The notes under the pieces were generated by a model, which worked only from the letters and a program-made list of their open reading frames with translations, made no database searches and was not told the origin of the DNA. From contig CACJNU010000002.1 of assembly GCA_902594875.1 (NCBI GenBank), positions 1 through 64,000 of the forward strand: DNA of 64,000 bases, given 5' to 3'. The position numbers and the translations under genes are program-made. This DNA comes from an uncultured Prochlorococcus sp. Lineage in GTDB: Bacteria > Cyanobacteriota > Cyanobacteriia > PCC-6307 > Cyanobiaceae. Positions 45,176-54,563 of the stretch are shown one piece after another; position 1 is the stretch's first letter; each line of letters begins with the position of its first letter.

Positions 45176-45847
45176 TTGCACTTTTTAATACCAGCTGCAG
45201 GGAGCGGCAGCAGAATGAAAGCTGGAAAAAATAAATTACTTATTGATTTAGAGGGAGAGCCTTTGATTTATTGGACACTTAAATCTGTATTTTCTGCAAG
45301 CTCAACAAATTGGGTTGGAATAATTGGGCAACCTAAAGATAAAAACTTATTATTAAATTCAGCAAAGGATTTTGCCCATAAAGTTCATTGGATTAATGGT
45401 GGCGACACCAGACAACAGTCAGTTTTTAATGGTTTAAAAGCGTTACCAAAAGATGCTGAAAAAGTTTTAATACATGATGGTGCTAGATGTCTAATTAATC
45501 CTGAATTGATAGACCTTTGTGCCATGCAATTAGATGAAAATGAAGCTGTAATTTTGGCTACTAAGGTAACAGACACTATAAAGATTGTTGATAATGAAGG
45601 TTTTATTAAAGAAACACCAGACAGAAATTATTTATGGGCAGCGCAAACTCCTCAGGGCTTTTTAGTAGATAGATTAAAAAAAGCTCATAAGATGGCAATT
45701 GATAAAAACTGGAAAGTCACAGATGATGCTTCTCTATTCGAAATGCTTAATTGGAAAGTTAAGATTATTGAGGGAACTTATTCTAATATAAAAATTACAT
45801 CTCCTATAGACTTGAAAATAGCAAAACTTTTTGTGAAGAACTCCTAG
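45176..45847 (+). CDS. ispD: 2-C-methyl-D-erythritol 4-phosphate cytidylyltransferase
   Basis: A 223-aa nucleotidyltransferase of the MEP isoprenoid pathway, feeding carotenoid, phytol and quinone synthesis. The CTP-binding loop [17 protein letters not shown] is at the N-terminus, with [11 protein letters not shown] and [10 protein letters not shown] downstream, all typical of IspD. The start is a TTG at 45176 (MHFLIPAAG). Its stop (TAG, 45845-45847) touches the stop of the convergent peptidase with no spacer. Confidence 0.95.
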   Translation: MHFLIPAAGSGSRMKAGKNKLLIDLEGEPLIYWTLKSVFSASSTNWVGIIGQPKDKNLLLNSAKDFAHKVHWINGGDTRQQSVFNGLKALPKDAEKVLIHDGARCLINPELIDLCAMQLDENEAVILATKVTDTIKIVDNEGFIKETPDRNYLWAAQTPQGFLVDRLKKAHKMAIDKNWKVTDDASLFEMLNWKVKIIEGTYSNIKITSPIDLKIAKLFVKNS

Positions 45848-46717
45848 TTAAAAAGGTTTATCGATACTAAGAATGCCGTTGTCACCATTTAAGGTTGCTT
45901 CATACCCTAACGGGATGCATGCATTCCCTGATATGTGTCCTATTGGGAGATCAAAAAGAATAGGAAAATCGAACTCTTGAAGTCTTTCAATAATGCAGTT
46001 TTTTAGTAAATCTTTCCATTCAAGGTCGCAGGAATCATTAGAAAAACTTCCGAATCCAATACCCGCAATTTCAGAAATTGTTTTAGTCATCCTAAGGTAA
46101 GTCAACATGCGATCAATTTTATAAATATCTTCATTAATGTCTTCAAAAATTATTATTTTCCCTTTGCAATCTGGAAAGTGATTAGTACCAATTAAAAAAG
46201 TAGCAATAGTTAAGTTAGAAACTATTATCTCTCCTTTCGCTTTTCCACCTCTTAAAGGGATTCCTATTATGTCCTCAACATATCCCTCAAAAAGTAAATT
46301 TCTTAATCTCTCAAGACTCCACTCTGGCTCTTTGAAAAGGCCAGTAACCATAGGCCCATGAATAGAACCTTTAAATCCTTGAGAATATTTAGATAGTAAT
46401 AAAGAACATGTATCTGAGAATCCAAGCATTAAACCATGCTGCCATGAAGGTTCTTTTTCTAACAGTCTTGCTGAACCCCAACCTCCTTTTGCAAAAATGA
46501 TTAGCTTACTACTTTGTGCTTTTTCCAGTTCTTCAAATCTAGTAGAATCATCACCTGCAAAATAACCGAATTTTTTTGACAGGGAATTATTTTCATTAAT
46601 TTCCAAGCCCCAGCTTTTTAAAATTTCTATCCCTTTTTGAAAATTTTCCTCTTCATCAATAAAGGAGCCTGGAGCTAAAATATCTATTAGATCACCTTTT
46701 TTTAATCTGGAAACCAT
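45848..46717 (-). CDS. LD-carboxypeptidase (peptidase family S66, LdcA-like)
   Basis: A 289-aa serine peptidase. LKKGDLIDILAPGSFID opens the fold. The nucleophile serine is in MLGFSDTCSLLLSKY, and the catalytic Glu/His region is near IIFEDINEDIYKIDRML and LPIGHISGNACIPLG. Members trim the terminal D-Ala from tetrapeptide murein fragments during cell-wall recycling, so a cytoplasmic role is expected; some relatives hydrolyse microcin. It is followed upstream by ubiA on the same strand after 9 bases. Confidence 0.88.
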   Translation of the reverse strand: MVSRLKKGDLIDILAPGSFIDEEENFQKGIEILKSWGLEINENNSLSKKFGYFAGDDSTRFEELEKAQSSKLIIFAKGGWGSARLLEKEPSWQHGLMLGFSDTCSLLLSKYSQGFKGSIHGPMVTGLFKEPEWSLERLRNLLFEGYVEDIIGIPLRGGKAKGEIIVSNLTIATFLIGTNHFPDCKGKIIIFEDINEDIYKIDRMLTYLRMTKTISEIAGIGFGSFSNDSCDLEWKDLLKNCIIERLQEFDFPILFDLPIGHISGNACIPLGYEATLNGDNGILSIDKPF

Positions 46718-46726
46718 ATTTTGAAT

Positions 46727-47614
46727 TTATGAGGCAATAATAATTCCTAATAAAAGGACTCCTCCATAAATTGATTGATTTTTGAAATGATTACCTATAT
46801 TTTTTATAGATTGCTTTTCCTCAGGAAATACTTTTAGTGTATCTAGCTGCATTAAGATTGCCGTTGTAAGCCAAATTGGCCAAAAAATAAAATCCATTTG
46901 ATTAATAAATCCGCATAATGCGAGAAAAATAGAAGTTAAAAAATAACAAATTTGAACAGTTACTCTTGTATAGTTCTGTAGGTTAACGGCGGAACTATTT
47001 ATTCCAATTTTGATATCAAATTTTTTATCTGCTAAAGCATAAATCGTGTCAAAGCCAAAAGTCCAAAAAATAGTAGCTAGCCAGCAAAATAATAAAACAA
47101 TGCTATTCAAATTGCCTTCGTTTGCGGCCCAGGGAATTAAGACAGCAAAACCCCAGCATATGGATAAGATTAATTGAGGATATTTAAACCATCTTTTAGC
47201 AGAAGGATAAATTAAAATAGTAGGCAAAGCTAAAAAAGCAAGTGAAATTGAAAGGATCCTGCCAGGTTGAGGTAGTGACAAAGTTAAAAAGAAACTACAT
47301 AAAATTAAAAAGAAAAGAATTGAATAAGCCGTTTTAAGACTGATTTTATTTGCGGCTAGAGGTCTATTTTTTGTCCTAATAACTTTTTGATCAATTTTTT
47401 TATCCCAAATATCATTAACTACGCAGCCTAATCCACTTACTAATAGCCCTCCAAGGATTATTCTTAACAACATTAAAAATGTTGGATTAGCGCCAGGAGT
47501 TAAATATAAACTCCACCCAGCAGGTATGAGTAAGATCATTCTTCCAGTTGGTTTATTCCACCTTAATAATTCAAAAAAAGTACTTAATCTAATTTGTCGA
47601 TTTTTATTCTCCAT
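46727..47614 (-). CDS. ubiA: 4-hydroxybenzoate polyprenyltransferase-like (UbiA family)
   Basis: A 295-aa UbiA-fold membrane enzyme with about eight TM helices. The prenyl-diphosphate-binding motif is NDIWDKKIDQKVIRTKNRPL and the second aspartate motif is DTIYALADKKFDIKIG. UbiA adds a prenyl tail to 4-hydroxybenzoate; in cyanobacteria the homologue is assigned to plastoquinone synthesis. I chose ATG 47614 (MENKNRQIRLS); an ATG seven codons upstream is also in frame. It converges with nothing and is divergent from ppx across about 125 bases. Confidence 0.88.
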   Translation of the reverse strand: MENKNRQIRLSTFFELLRWNKPTGRMILLIPAGWSLYLTPGANPTFLMLLRIILGGLLVSGLGCVVNDIWDKKIDQKVIRTKNRPLAANKISLKTAYSILFFLILCSFFLTLSLPQPGRILSISLAFLALPTILIYPSAKRWFKYPQLILSICWGFAVLIPWAANEGNLNSIVLLFCWLATIFWTFGFDTIYALADKKFDIKIGINSSAVNLQNYTRVTVQICYFLTSIFLALCGFINQMDFIFWPIWLTTAILMQLDTLKVFPEEKQSIKNIGNHFKNQSIYGGVLLLGIIIAS

Positions 47615-47739
47615 ATACCCTATTGTATATTTCATAACTTTAAATAATCTTACTAGGATTAAATGATTTCTATTATTAAATAATCAATCTTGGGTATATT
47701 TATTAATGGATTAAAGATATCTGCATCTTAAAAAAAGAA

Positions 47740-49335
47740 ATGATACAGAAACAAGATTTAAGATATTTTCGAGAAAAGCAAATTTTAGTAGCTTCCATAG
47801 ATATTGGAACTAACTCTACACATCTCTTAGTAGCAGAAATTAATCTAGAGTTAAAATCATTTTCAATAAAATTCACTGATAAATCAACCACTCGTCTTGG
47901 AGAAAGAGATGAGGAGGGTAATCTTACTGAAGAATCAATCCAAAGAGCATTAGTTACTCTTAAGCGATTTAAGGAATATTGTAAAAGTAATGGAGTAAAA
48001 CAAATAGTAACAGCAGCAACAAGTGCAGTTAGGGAAGCTCCAAACGGTCAAGATTTTATTAGAAGGGTTTTTGATGAAACTGATATTCAAATAGAAATGA
48101 TAAGTGGTTCTGAGGAAGCTAGATTAATTTACCTTGGTGTTCTGTCTGGTATGGCTTTTAAAGATCAGTCTTTTGTAATCATAGATATTGGTGGAGGATC
48201 TACAGAATTAATACTTGCAGATAAAAAAGATGCTATAGCTCTAACCAGTTCGAGAATTGGAGCGGTAAGACTTAAAAATGATTTTTTAAATAAAGAGTCT
48301 ATAAATTCAGAGAGATCGAGTTTTCTAAAAACTTTTATTAAAGGATCTTTAGAACCCTCTGTTCGAAAAATAAAGAGTAGATCTAAGGGAGATAAGCCTT
48401 TATCTTTGATTGCAACCAGTGGCACGGCAACTTCATTAGGAAATTTGATTTCAGATGATTTGGGAGAATCTAAACAAAAGTTGCATGGTTATAAATTTAA
48501 AAAGGAAAATTTACAAAATGTATTGGAAAAACTAATTAAATTGCCAGATGCGGAAATCAAGAAAATACCTTCATTAAGTGAGAGAAGAGCAGAAATAATT
48601 ATTCCAGGAGCATTGATATTAAACACTGCAATGGAGATGTTGAACTTTAATGAATTAATAATAAGTGAGAGGGCGCTTCGAGAGGGTTTGGTTGTAGATT
48701 GGATGCTTCGTAAAGGGATAATTAAAAACGAGTTAAATATTCAAAGCAATATTAGAAAAAAAACCATAGTTCATCAGGCCAGAAAGTTTGGAGTAGATAA
48801 TATGAGAGCTGAGAAAGTTATTGAAATTGCCCTTCAAATCTATGATCAGACTAAAAATATCTTTCATAGCGATAATGACCCTAAAGCTAAAGAACTTCTT
48901 TGGGCAGCTTCTAATCTTTATAATTGCGGGAAATACGTGAATGTTGGTTCATATCACAAACACTCTTGGTACTTAATAAAAAATTGTGAGTTGTTGGGAT
49001 ATTCTGAAGCAGAAACAAATATTATTGCTTCAATTGCTAGGTACCATAGAAAGACTTTACCGAAGAAAAGACATGAGTCTTGGCAAAATTTAATATCCAA
49101 AGAAGATAAAACATTAGTTCTTGAAATGTCATTAATCCTTAGACTCGCAGCATCTCTTGATCAAAGACCTGATAAGGTAATCTCCTCAGTTCAAATAAAA
49201 TTGCAGGAAAATATCCTTACATTTGAACTTTTACCTTTAAATAGAAACCATGATCTTCTTCTTGAAAAATGGAACTTAGGATTATGCCGTAATGCAATAA
49301 AAGAACTAAAGAATTTGAATTTAAAAGTTATTTAG
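47740..49335 (+). CDS. ppx: Exopolyphosphatase / pppGpp phosphohydrolase (Ppx/GppA)
   Basis: A 531-aa ASKHA-fold phosphatase. The N-terminal phosphate loop is SIDIGTNSTHLLVAEI and the second is VIIDIGGGSTELIL. TAATSAVREA and LIATSGTATSLGN are standard. The C-terminal half holds an HD-like helical domain (LYNCGKYVNVGSYHKHSWYL and IARYHRK). It releases phosphate from polyphosphate ends and may hydrolyse pppGpp, which matters for a phosphate-limited ocean cell. The last eight bases overlap the convergent RodZ-like gene. Confidence 0.94.
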   Translation: MIQKQDLRYFREKQILVASIDIGTNSTHLLVAEINLELKSFSIKFTDKSTTRLGERDEEGNLTEESIQRALVTLKRFKEYCKSNGVKQIVTAATSAVREAPNGQDFIRRVFDETDIQIEMISGSEEARLIYLGVLSGMAFKDQSFVIIDIGGGSTELILADKKDAIALTSSRIGAVRLKNDFLNKESINSERSSFLKTFIKGSLEPSVRKIKSRSKGDKPLSLIATSGTATSLGNLISDDLGESKQKLHGYKFKKENLQNVLEKLIKLPDAEIKKIPSLSERRAEIIIPGALILNTAMEMLNFNELIISERALREGLVVDWMLRKGIIKNELNIQSNIRKKTIVHQARKFGVDNMRAEKVIEIALQIYDQTKNIFHSDNDPKAKELLWAASNLYNCGKYVNVGSYHKHSWYLIKNCELLGYSEAETNIIASIARYHRKTLPKKRHESWQNLISKEDKTLVLEMSLILRLAASLDQRPDKVISSVQIKLQENILTFELLPLNRNHDLLLEKWNLGLCRNAIKELKNLNLKVI

Positions 49336-49822
49336 TTTTTTTAATAAGTTCTTGTTTTGGAGTTTGATTCTGAGAAGGATCTGAAAATAAATTGAAAATT
49401 AAGGAAGAAGCGATTAGTCCGAGAAAGCCTGAAATTAAAATAAATATTAGGAATTCAACTGGATTAAAATTCTTAGATTGCCTAGATTTGTAATTTTTTT
49501 TGGATACTTCTTCAACTATTTCTTCAATTTTCACTTCTTTCCTCTCTGTCTTGAATTCATCCATTAAAAATTCTGTATTAAGTTTTAGCTTCTGTGAAAT
49601 CCGTCTTATCATTGCTTTGACAAATACTTTTTCAGGTAGTTTTTCTTCATTACCTTCTTCTATGGCTTCAAGTTGATGAGTTCCAATTTTTAAATCAGAA
49701 GCCAATTCTTCAATAGATTGATTTTTGCTTAACCTAGCCTCTTTAATGAAGTTTCCTATTCTCTTTAAAGAGGAATCTTCTCCTTTATTGTTGATTTCTG
49801 AAGCAGATTTTATTTCTTTCAA
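49328..49822 (-). CDS. RodZ-like helix-turn-helix protein with TM segment
   Basis: A 164-aa protein. Residues 18-85 form an XRE/HTH_25 domain (GNFIKEARLSKNQSIEELASDLKI then THQLEAIEEG, in the region 22-56), followed by a charged linker and one TM helix (FLIFILISGFLGLIASSLIF, about 124-143). That arrangement matches a shortened RodZ, which links MreB to the membrane, but the periplasmic domain is nearly absent. A role in cell shape is a guess. Its end overlaps ppx by 8 bases. Confidence 0.75.
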   Translation of the reverse strand: MKEIKSASEINNKGEDSSLKRIGNFIKEARLSKNQSIEELASDLKIGTHQLEAIEEGNEEKLPEKVFVKAMIRRISQKLKLNTEFLMDEFKTERKEVKIEEIVEEVSKKNYKSRQSKNFNPVEFLIFILISGFLGLIASSLIFNLFSDPSQNQTPKQELIKKTK

Positions 49823-49877
49823 AGTGAGTAAATTTTTACTAATTATAGTAATTAATATTTTTCTTACAACTTAAAGA

Positions 49878-50633
49878 TTATTTATTCCTGAAGAGATGTC
49901 TATAAGATGGATTATAAAGATTGGATCTTTTTTGAAAATTACTAATTGCTGGGCTAATTATGTAAATGGTTGTTCTAATTAGCTTTTTCTCAATAGAAAA
50001 TTTTTCCATATCTTTTAACTCGATCAATGATGTCCAACCATCATCCCAAGATACTCTAAATCCAACAATAACTTTAGTCTCTGGAGGGTAAAACTCTAGT
50101 AGAGTTTCTTGAGACCTTTTCACATGCCTAGCACTTAGATATAGACATATAGAGGAATTGTGTTTCGCAAGATCTTTCAGAGATTCTTTTTCGGGCATCC
50201 CTGTTCGCCCTCCTGCTCTAGTTAAAATTATTGTTTGAGTTACGTCAGGGATGGTTAACTCAGCTTGATGATATGCTGCAGCAACTTGAAATGCACTTAC
50301 TCCAGGAACAACCTCGATTTCAATTTTTTCGTTTTTTAAAATTTCAATTTGCTCTCTAATTGCTCCAAAAAGGCAAGGGTCTCCATCATGCAACCTTACA
50401 ACATTTTTCCCTGCCTGAAATTTTTCTATCATAGTTGTGGTGATTTGCTCTAAGTTAAGTGAACTTGTTTTTATTTTTTCAGAACCTTCTTTAGCAGAAT
50501 CTAAAATCTTTTCAGGAATTAGAGAATCAGTCCAAATAATGACATCTGCAATTTTTATCTTTTTTAATGCTTTTAAAGTTAATAATTCTGGATCGCCTGG
50601 ACCAACACCAATAAAGGATATTTTGTTATCCAT
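49878..50633 (-). CDS. cobM: Precorrin-4 C11-methyltransferase (CobM/CbiF)
   Basis: A 251-aa tetrapyrrole methylase of corrin-ring synthesis. It contains [20 protein letters not shown], the region [24 protein letters not shown] with the SAM loop, and [20 protein letters not shown], in the order seen in CobM/CbiF. Prochlorococcus makes its own cobamide, so this fits. I chose ATG 50633; the frame also allows 50651, six codons upstream. Either start overlaps the lgt end (8 or 26 bases), indicating a shared transcript. Confidence 0.93.
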   Translation of the reverse strand: MDNKISFIGVGPGDPELLTLKALKKIKIADVIIWTDSLIPEKILDSAKEGSEKIKTSSLNLEQITTTMIEKFQAGKNVVRLHDGDPCLFGAIREQIEILKNEKIEIEVVPGVSAFQVAAAYHQAELTIPDVTQTIILTRAGGRTGMPEKESLKDLAKHNSSICLYLSARHVKRSQETLLEFYPPETKVIVGFRVSWDDGWTSLIELKDMEKFSIEKKLIRTTIYIISPAISNFQKRSNLYNPSYRHLFRNK

Positions 50634-51519
50634 TCTTTCTATTTTTCCCACTATATATTCTCAATCTTAAAAAAAATATTCCAATTAATCCAGAAGAAAA
50701 TAGAAAAATACTTATAAATTGAGCCATTCTTATACCTCCATCACAGAAAGGTGGAAGTCCACCAATGCACAGTGGGTCAGTTCTTAAACCTTCAATCCAG
50801 AATCTTCCAAAGCTATAACTTATTAAATAAAGACAGCTAATAAAGCCAGGTCTAAAAAAATCTGTTTTATTTTGTTTATTAAAGATAATAATAAGGACGA
50901 TGAAAATTAAAAGATTCCACAATGACTCATAGAGAAATGTAGGATGAAAAAATTCATAATTAATAAATTCTAAAGGCCTATTTTGGATAGGTATAAATAA
51001 TTTCCAAGGCAAATTTGTAGGAACTCCAAAGGCTTCATTATTGAAAAAATTTCCCCACCTTCCTATTGATTGTCCAAGAATAATCGAGGGTATTAATATA
51101 TCCATAAAAGTTTTTAAATTAATTTTTTTTGACTTACAGAAATAGATAATAGATATTAATCCTCCAATTAGACCTCCATGGATTGCTATACCTCCTTCCC
51201 AAACTGCAAGAAAAGAAGGTATGAGAATGATGTTATTAAATAGTTCAAAAGAAGTTAAAAAGTTCTCTCCGCTATATTGCCTCCACTCAAAAATTACGTA
51301 ATAAGCTCTGGCTCCAATTATTGAAGAGATTATTAATGATGGAAGTATTTCACTAATGTACTCTGGGTTAATATTTCTTGCCTTTGCTAGTTTTTTAGAG
51401 ACAAATAGGCCTATTAAAACTGAAACCGAAATAAGAAGTCCGTACCATCTAATAGTTATAAATCCTAAATTTAAAAAAGTTTCTCCTGGAGATTGTATAA
51501 AAGCTTGAAGTATAAGCAT
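50626..51519 (-). CDS. lgt: Prolipoprotein diacylglyceryl transferase
   Basis: A 297-aa seven-TM enzyme that attaches diacylglycerol to the lipobox cysteine of exported lipoproteins. The Lgt signature [17 protein letters not shown] is visible, with [14 protein letters not shown] and [13 protein letters not shown] (histidine and arginine residues implicated in catalysis). It has two likely clients in this window, at 29051 and 31365. It lies 10 bases downstream of petA and overlaps cobM, so it is probably the middle of a petC-petA-lgt-cobM transcript. Confidence 0.95.
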   Translation of the reverse strand: MLILQAFIQSPGETFLNLGFITIRWYGLLISVSVLIGLFVSKKLAKARNINPEYISEILPSLIISSIIGARAYYVIFEWRQYSGENFLTSFELFNNIILIPSFLAVWEGGIAIHGGLIGGLISIIYFCKSKKINLKTFMDILIPSIILGQSIGRWGNFFNNEAFGVPTNLPWKLFIPIQNRPLEFINYEFFHPTFLYESLWNLLIFIVLIIIFNKQNKTDFFRPGFISCLYLISYSFGRFWIEGLRTDPLCIGGLPPFCDGGIRMAQFISIFLFSSGLIGIFFLRLRIYSGKNRKNG

Positions 51520-51529
51520 TTAGAGAAAG

Positions 51530-52483
51530 TTAGATACCCTCTGCTGCTTGCACTTTTTCTACTTGTTTTTTCTTTAATACTAAAAGTATTTGTGTTAAGC
51601 CTACACCAATGAAGAATGCAATCAATCCAATAACTCTATAAGGACTCTGAAGTACAACCTCAGCATCTAATTGCCCAAAGCCACCAACGTTGGGATCATT
51701 AGTAAGAGGTTCACCTACATTAATTTTGTCTTGCGCTTTTACGATAAGTTGAGGACCAACAGGCACTGCTTCAGTAGTTATTTCACCATTATCGTTTTCT
51801 ATATTGATTTGATAGCTTCCATCTTCAATAGTTTCTATTGAATTTATAGTTCCTGCGGTGGAAGAAGTGAATACTACATTATTGCTTTTGTCTCCAGTTG
51901 GATATACCTGACCTCTACCTCTATTGCCTCCAATATGTAACGAGTATTTTCCATAGTGATATTGTTTATTGGTGGATGGGTCAGGGGAAAGTATAGGGAA
52001 AACGATTTCTTTATTGGTATCGCCAGGTAAAGGTCCGACAATAATAATATTATCTTTGTCTTCACTGTAGTTAGTGAAATAAACCCCTTCTGTCTCCTCT
52101 TTAATTTCTTCGGTCCATCTTTCTTGTGGAGCAAGTTTAAAGCCATCAGGTAGCATTACGACAGCACCAACTTGTAATGGGACTTCCGAACCATCAGCCC
52201 CTATCTCTTTTAAATCATTTTTGTAGGGTATTTTGACTACAGCTTTGAAAACACTGTCTGCTCCAACAGATTGTGGAACCTCTGCAATTGTAGGCATCTG
52301 AGCTAGATGACAATTAGCACAGACTATCTTACCTGTGGCTTCTCTTGGGGATTCGTAGTTTTGCTGAGCCCAAAATGGATAAGCAAAACTGATCTCTGGA
52401 TAAAATATAATGCTTGAAATGAAAAGCAGAGTACAGATAAATAAACTTGTTTTTTTCATGATTTGATTTTTAAGACCTTTCAT
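51530..52483 (-). CDS. petA: Cytochrome f
   Basis: The 317-aa haem-bearing subunit of the b6f complex. A signal peptide ([18 protein letters not shown]) ends before [18 protein letters not shown], whose tyrosine amine is an axial haem ligand. The haem site [10 protein letters not shown] follows, and a single C-terminal TM helix ([20 protein letters not shown]) anchors it. I chose ATG 52483 so that it starts five bases after petC; in-frame ATGs at 52501 and 52459 are alternatives. It is co-transcribed with petC. Confidence 0.97.
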   Translation of the reverse strand: MKGLKNQIMKKTSLFICTLLFISSIIFYPEISFAYPFWAQQNYESPREATGKIVCANCHLAQMPTIAEVPQSVGADSVFKAVVKIPYKNDLKEIGADGSEVPLQVGAVVMLPDGFKLAPQERWTEEIKEETEGVYFTNYSEDKDNIIIVGPLPGDTNKEIVFPILSPDPSTNKQYHYGKYSLHIGGNRGRGQVYPTGDKSNNVVFTSSTAGTINSIETIEDGSYQINIENDNGEITTEAVPVGPQLIVKAQDKINVGEPLTNDPNVGGFGQLDAEVVLQSPYRVIGLIAFFIGVGLTQILLVLKKKQVEKVQAAEGI

Positions 52484-52488
52484 TTTTT

Positions 52489-53025
52489 TTATGCCCACCA
52501 TGGATTTTCATTAGTTCTAAAGTCAGTTTCTGACCATTGTTTGACGAGTACATCATCATCTTCAATATCTACATGAGCTAGAGCTAAAGATAAAGGCGCA
52601 GGCCCTCTTACTACCTTCCCGTTAGTATCGTACTGACTGCCATGACAAGGACAAATGAATTTATTAGCACCACTATCCCATGGGACAACACAACCTAAAT
52701 GAGTACAAATTGCATTTAAACCAAACTCTCCTATTTCCCCACCCTCATTAACTATTAAATAAGTTGGATCTCCCTTTAGACCCTGAACTAAACTTCTGTC
52801 ACCTGCTTGATGGGTAGCTAACCAACCTGTCTTAGTTATTGGATTCCCTAATTCATCTTTAGCAGAAGTTCCACCACCACCACCGCCAGCTCTTAAAGGC
52901 ATGAAATAATTCGCTACAGGGTAAAGGGCTCCTAAAGCTACACCAGTTGCAGTACCAAATGTAAGAAGATTCATAAATTGCCTTCGACCCATAGAAGGGA
53001 CATCATTGGAACTTAATTGAGTCAT
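52489..53025 (-). CDS. petC: Cytochrome b6f Rieske iron-sulfur subunit
   Basis: A 178-aa Rieske protein. The N-terminus has [21 protein letters not shown], a Tat-type signal anchor (residues 12-32), followed by a flexible Gly hinge [12 protein letters not shown]. The 2Fe-2S ligands are in CTHLGCVVP and CPCHGSQYD. It moves electrons from plastoquinol to cytochrome f and sits directly upstream of petA. It is divergent from the DUF3067 gene across about 120 bases. Confidence 0.98.
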   Translation of the reverse strand: MTQLSSNDVPSMGRRQFMNLLTFGTATGVALGALYPVANYFMPLRAGGGGGGTSAKDELGNPITKTGWLATHQAGDRSLVQGLKGDPTYLIVNEGGEIGEFGLNAICTHLGCVVPWDSGANKFICPCHGSQYDTNGKVVRGPAPLSLALAHVDIEDDDVLVKQWSETDFRTNENPWWA

Positions 53026-53148
53026 TCGCTACTTGGTTCTGTTATTTATTAGTTATTATGGAGCAAATAGATCAATTTCTGTTGCAAATAGATAGGACTT
53101 TTAATAATTTAAAGTAAAAGTTTAGGAAGTCTTAATTAATTGATTTAA

Positions 53149-53466
53149 ATGAACCCATTGCTAGTAGATGAAGTTATACATTATTTGATTCATCGCTGGG
53201 GTAAAAAATATGATTTTAGACTCTTTAGAAGAGGGAAATTCGTGTATTTTCAAATGATGTGGGGATTTCTTGGACAGGAATCATTCCCTTTAAGTGAAGA
53301 TGAATATAAAAAATCTATAGCTGAAAAAATCGAGATTTTAAATAGATGTGGATATTCAGAAGAAGTAAGGGAATGGCTAAAGAAAGTCAATGCTAAGCCA
53401 AGGTTAGGTAGAGCTGTCAGCTTGCAATTAGATCTTAATGAGAAGATGAAAGAGTTTTTGACTTAA
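53149..53466 (+). CDS. DUF3067 protein
   Basis: A 105-aa soluble protein beginning MNPLLVDEVIHYLIHRWGKKY. The mid region has KFVYFQMMWGFLGQESFPLSE and the tail is Lys/Leu-rich; this matches the cyanobacterial/plastid DUF3067 family, which has no established role as far as I know. It sits between the petCA operon (divergent) and tatC (convergent), and its last 32 bases are also tatC coding sequence on the opposite strand, an unusually long antisense overlap. Confidence 0.85.
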   Translation: MNPLLVDEVIHYLIHRWGKKYDFRLFRRGKFVYFQMMWGFLGQESFPLSEDEYKKSIAEKIEILNRCGYSEEVREWLKKVNAKPRLGRAVSLQLDLNEKMKEFLT

Positions 53467-54193
53467 GATTTTCTGATAAGTAAGTTAATCCAGTACCCAC
53501 AAAAAATAAAAACACTATCGATATAGATAGCAATGACATAGTCAATGGGTCCGTTGAAGGGGTAATCACTGCAGATAATATTGCAGAGGAAATTACAACT
53601 ATCTTCCAATTCGAAATCATTTTTTCTGTTGTGATTATTCCAAGAGAACCAAGAATAAATTGTAATACTGGCAATTGAAAAGCTATTGCAGTGCTGGACA
53701 TTAATAAGAGAACAAAATCAAAATATCTTTCTATAGACCAAGTTGGTTCAACAATATCAGCACCGAAACTAATGAAGAAATTTATTGCTGCAGGGACTAA
53801 TATCCACCATGAAAAAATTAATCCTAAAAAAAATAGAAGACCTGAACCAAAAACTGCAGGCAAGATAAGGCTTTTTTCTTGTTTTGTTAAACCAGGAGAA
53901 ATGAATAATATTATTTGATAAAAAATATAAGGCATAGAAACTATAAATCCGCTGTAACCTGCAACTTTAATAGCAACAAATAAAAACTCTCCTGGAGCAA
54001 GTTGCAGTAAATGAATATCACCAGCTGGAATTTCTAAAAAAGATATTAATGGCTTTATGATGAGAAAACTAAAGAATATTGAAATAAGTATTGAGTAAAT
54101 TGAGTTTAGTATCCTTTGACGAAGCTCCTCTAGATGATCACTAAAAGACATCGAATCTGATAATTTTTTTTCACTTTGACCTGTACCTCTCAT
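53435..54193 (-). CDS. tatC: Twin-arginine translocase subunit TatC
   Basis: A 252-aa six-TM receptor of the Tat pathway. FSDHLEELRQRI is the hallmark N-terminal cytosolic helix. PLISFLEIPAG, FLFVAIKVAGYSGFI and PGLTKQEKS match TatC loops that bind RR signal peptides; NFFISFGADIVEP precedes the next helix. Likely clients in this window are the Rieske protein and the PotD-like lipoprotein. It ends inside the DUF3067 gene on the other strand. Confidence 0.95.
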   Translation of the reverse strand: MRGTGQSEKKLSDSMSFSDHLEELRQRILNSIYSILISIFFSFLIIKPLISFLEIPAGDIHLLQLAPGEFLFVAIKVAGYSGFIVSMPYIFYQIILFISPGLTKQEKSLILPAVFGSGLLFFLGLIFSWWILVPAAINFFISFGADIVEPTWSIERYFDFVLLLMSSTAIAFQLPVLQFILGSLGIITTEKMISNWKIVVISSAILSAVITPSTDPLTMSLLSISIVFLFFVGTGLTYLSENLKSKTLSSSH

Positions 54194-54273
54194 TATTATT
54201 TGATAAAAATTGTGTAAGAAAAAGGTTTAAAACTACTATTGTCAAAGTCCAATTTATTTTTCGATAAACTTAA

Positions 54274-54534
54274 TTATTTGCTTAATTTAGGATTTGTTGG
54301 ATCTGGTAATAAGAAAGGAGGGGCATCATTTAAAGATGATTCACCATAAGTTTCATATTCTCTATATCCACCCATTTTCCCATTTGTTTTCATTAAAGCG
54401 CTTACGAAGGCAAGTAGTAAGAAAACAGTAGGAGCTCCAATTATTAATGCAGCACCAAATAGATATCCAACAATAAATTCTGGAAAACTATGATTTCCTA
54501 AAAATTCATGAGTGCCTAAAAGAAAATCAAACAT
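54274..54534 (-). CDS. Small membrane protein, cyanobacterial, unknown function
   Basis: An 86-aa protein with one strong hydrophobic segment (IVGYLFGAALIIGAPTVFLL then LAFVSALMK, residues 22-49), long enough for one or two helices, and a polar C-terminus containing YREYETYGESSLNDAPPFLL. I do not recognise it. Its location near tatC, petCA and psaFJ suggests a thylakoid-membrane association, but that is context only. It has a normal ATG start and codon use matches neighbours. Confidence 0.7.
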   Translation of the reverse strand: MFDFLLGTHEFLGNHSFPEFIVGYLFGAALIIGAPTVFLLLAFVSALMKTNGKMGGYREYETYGESSLNDAPPFLLPDPTNPKLSK

Positions 54535-54563
54535 TTAGATTTAAAAATTTTTTTTATTATAAA

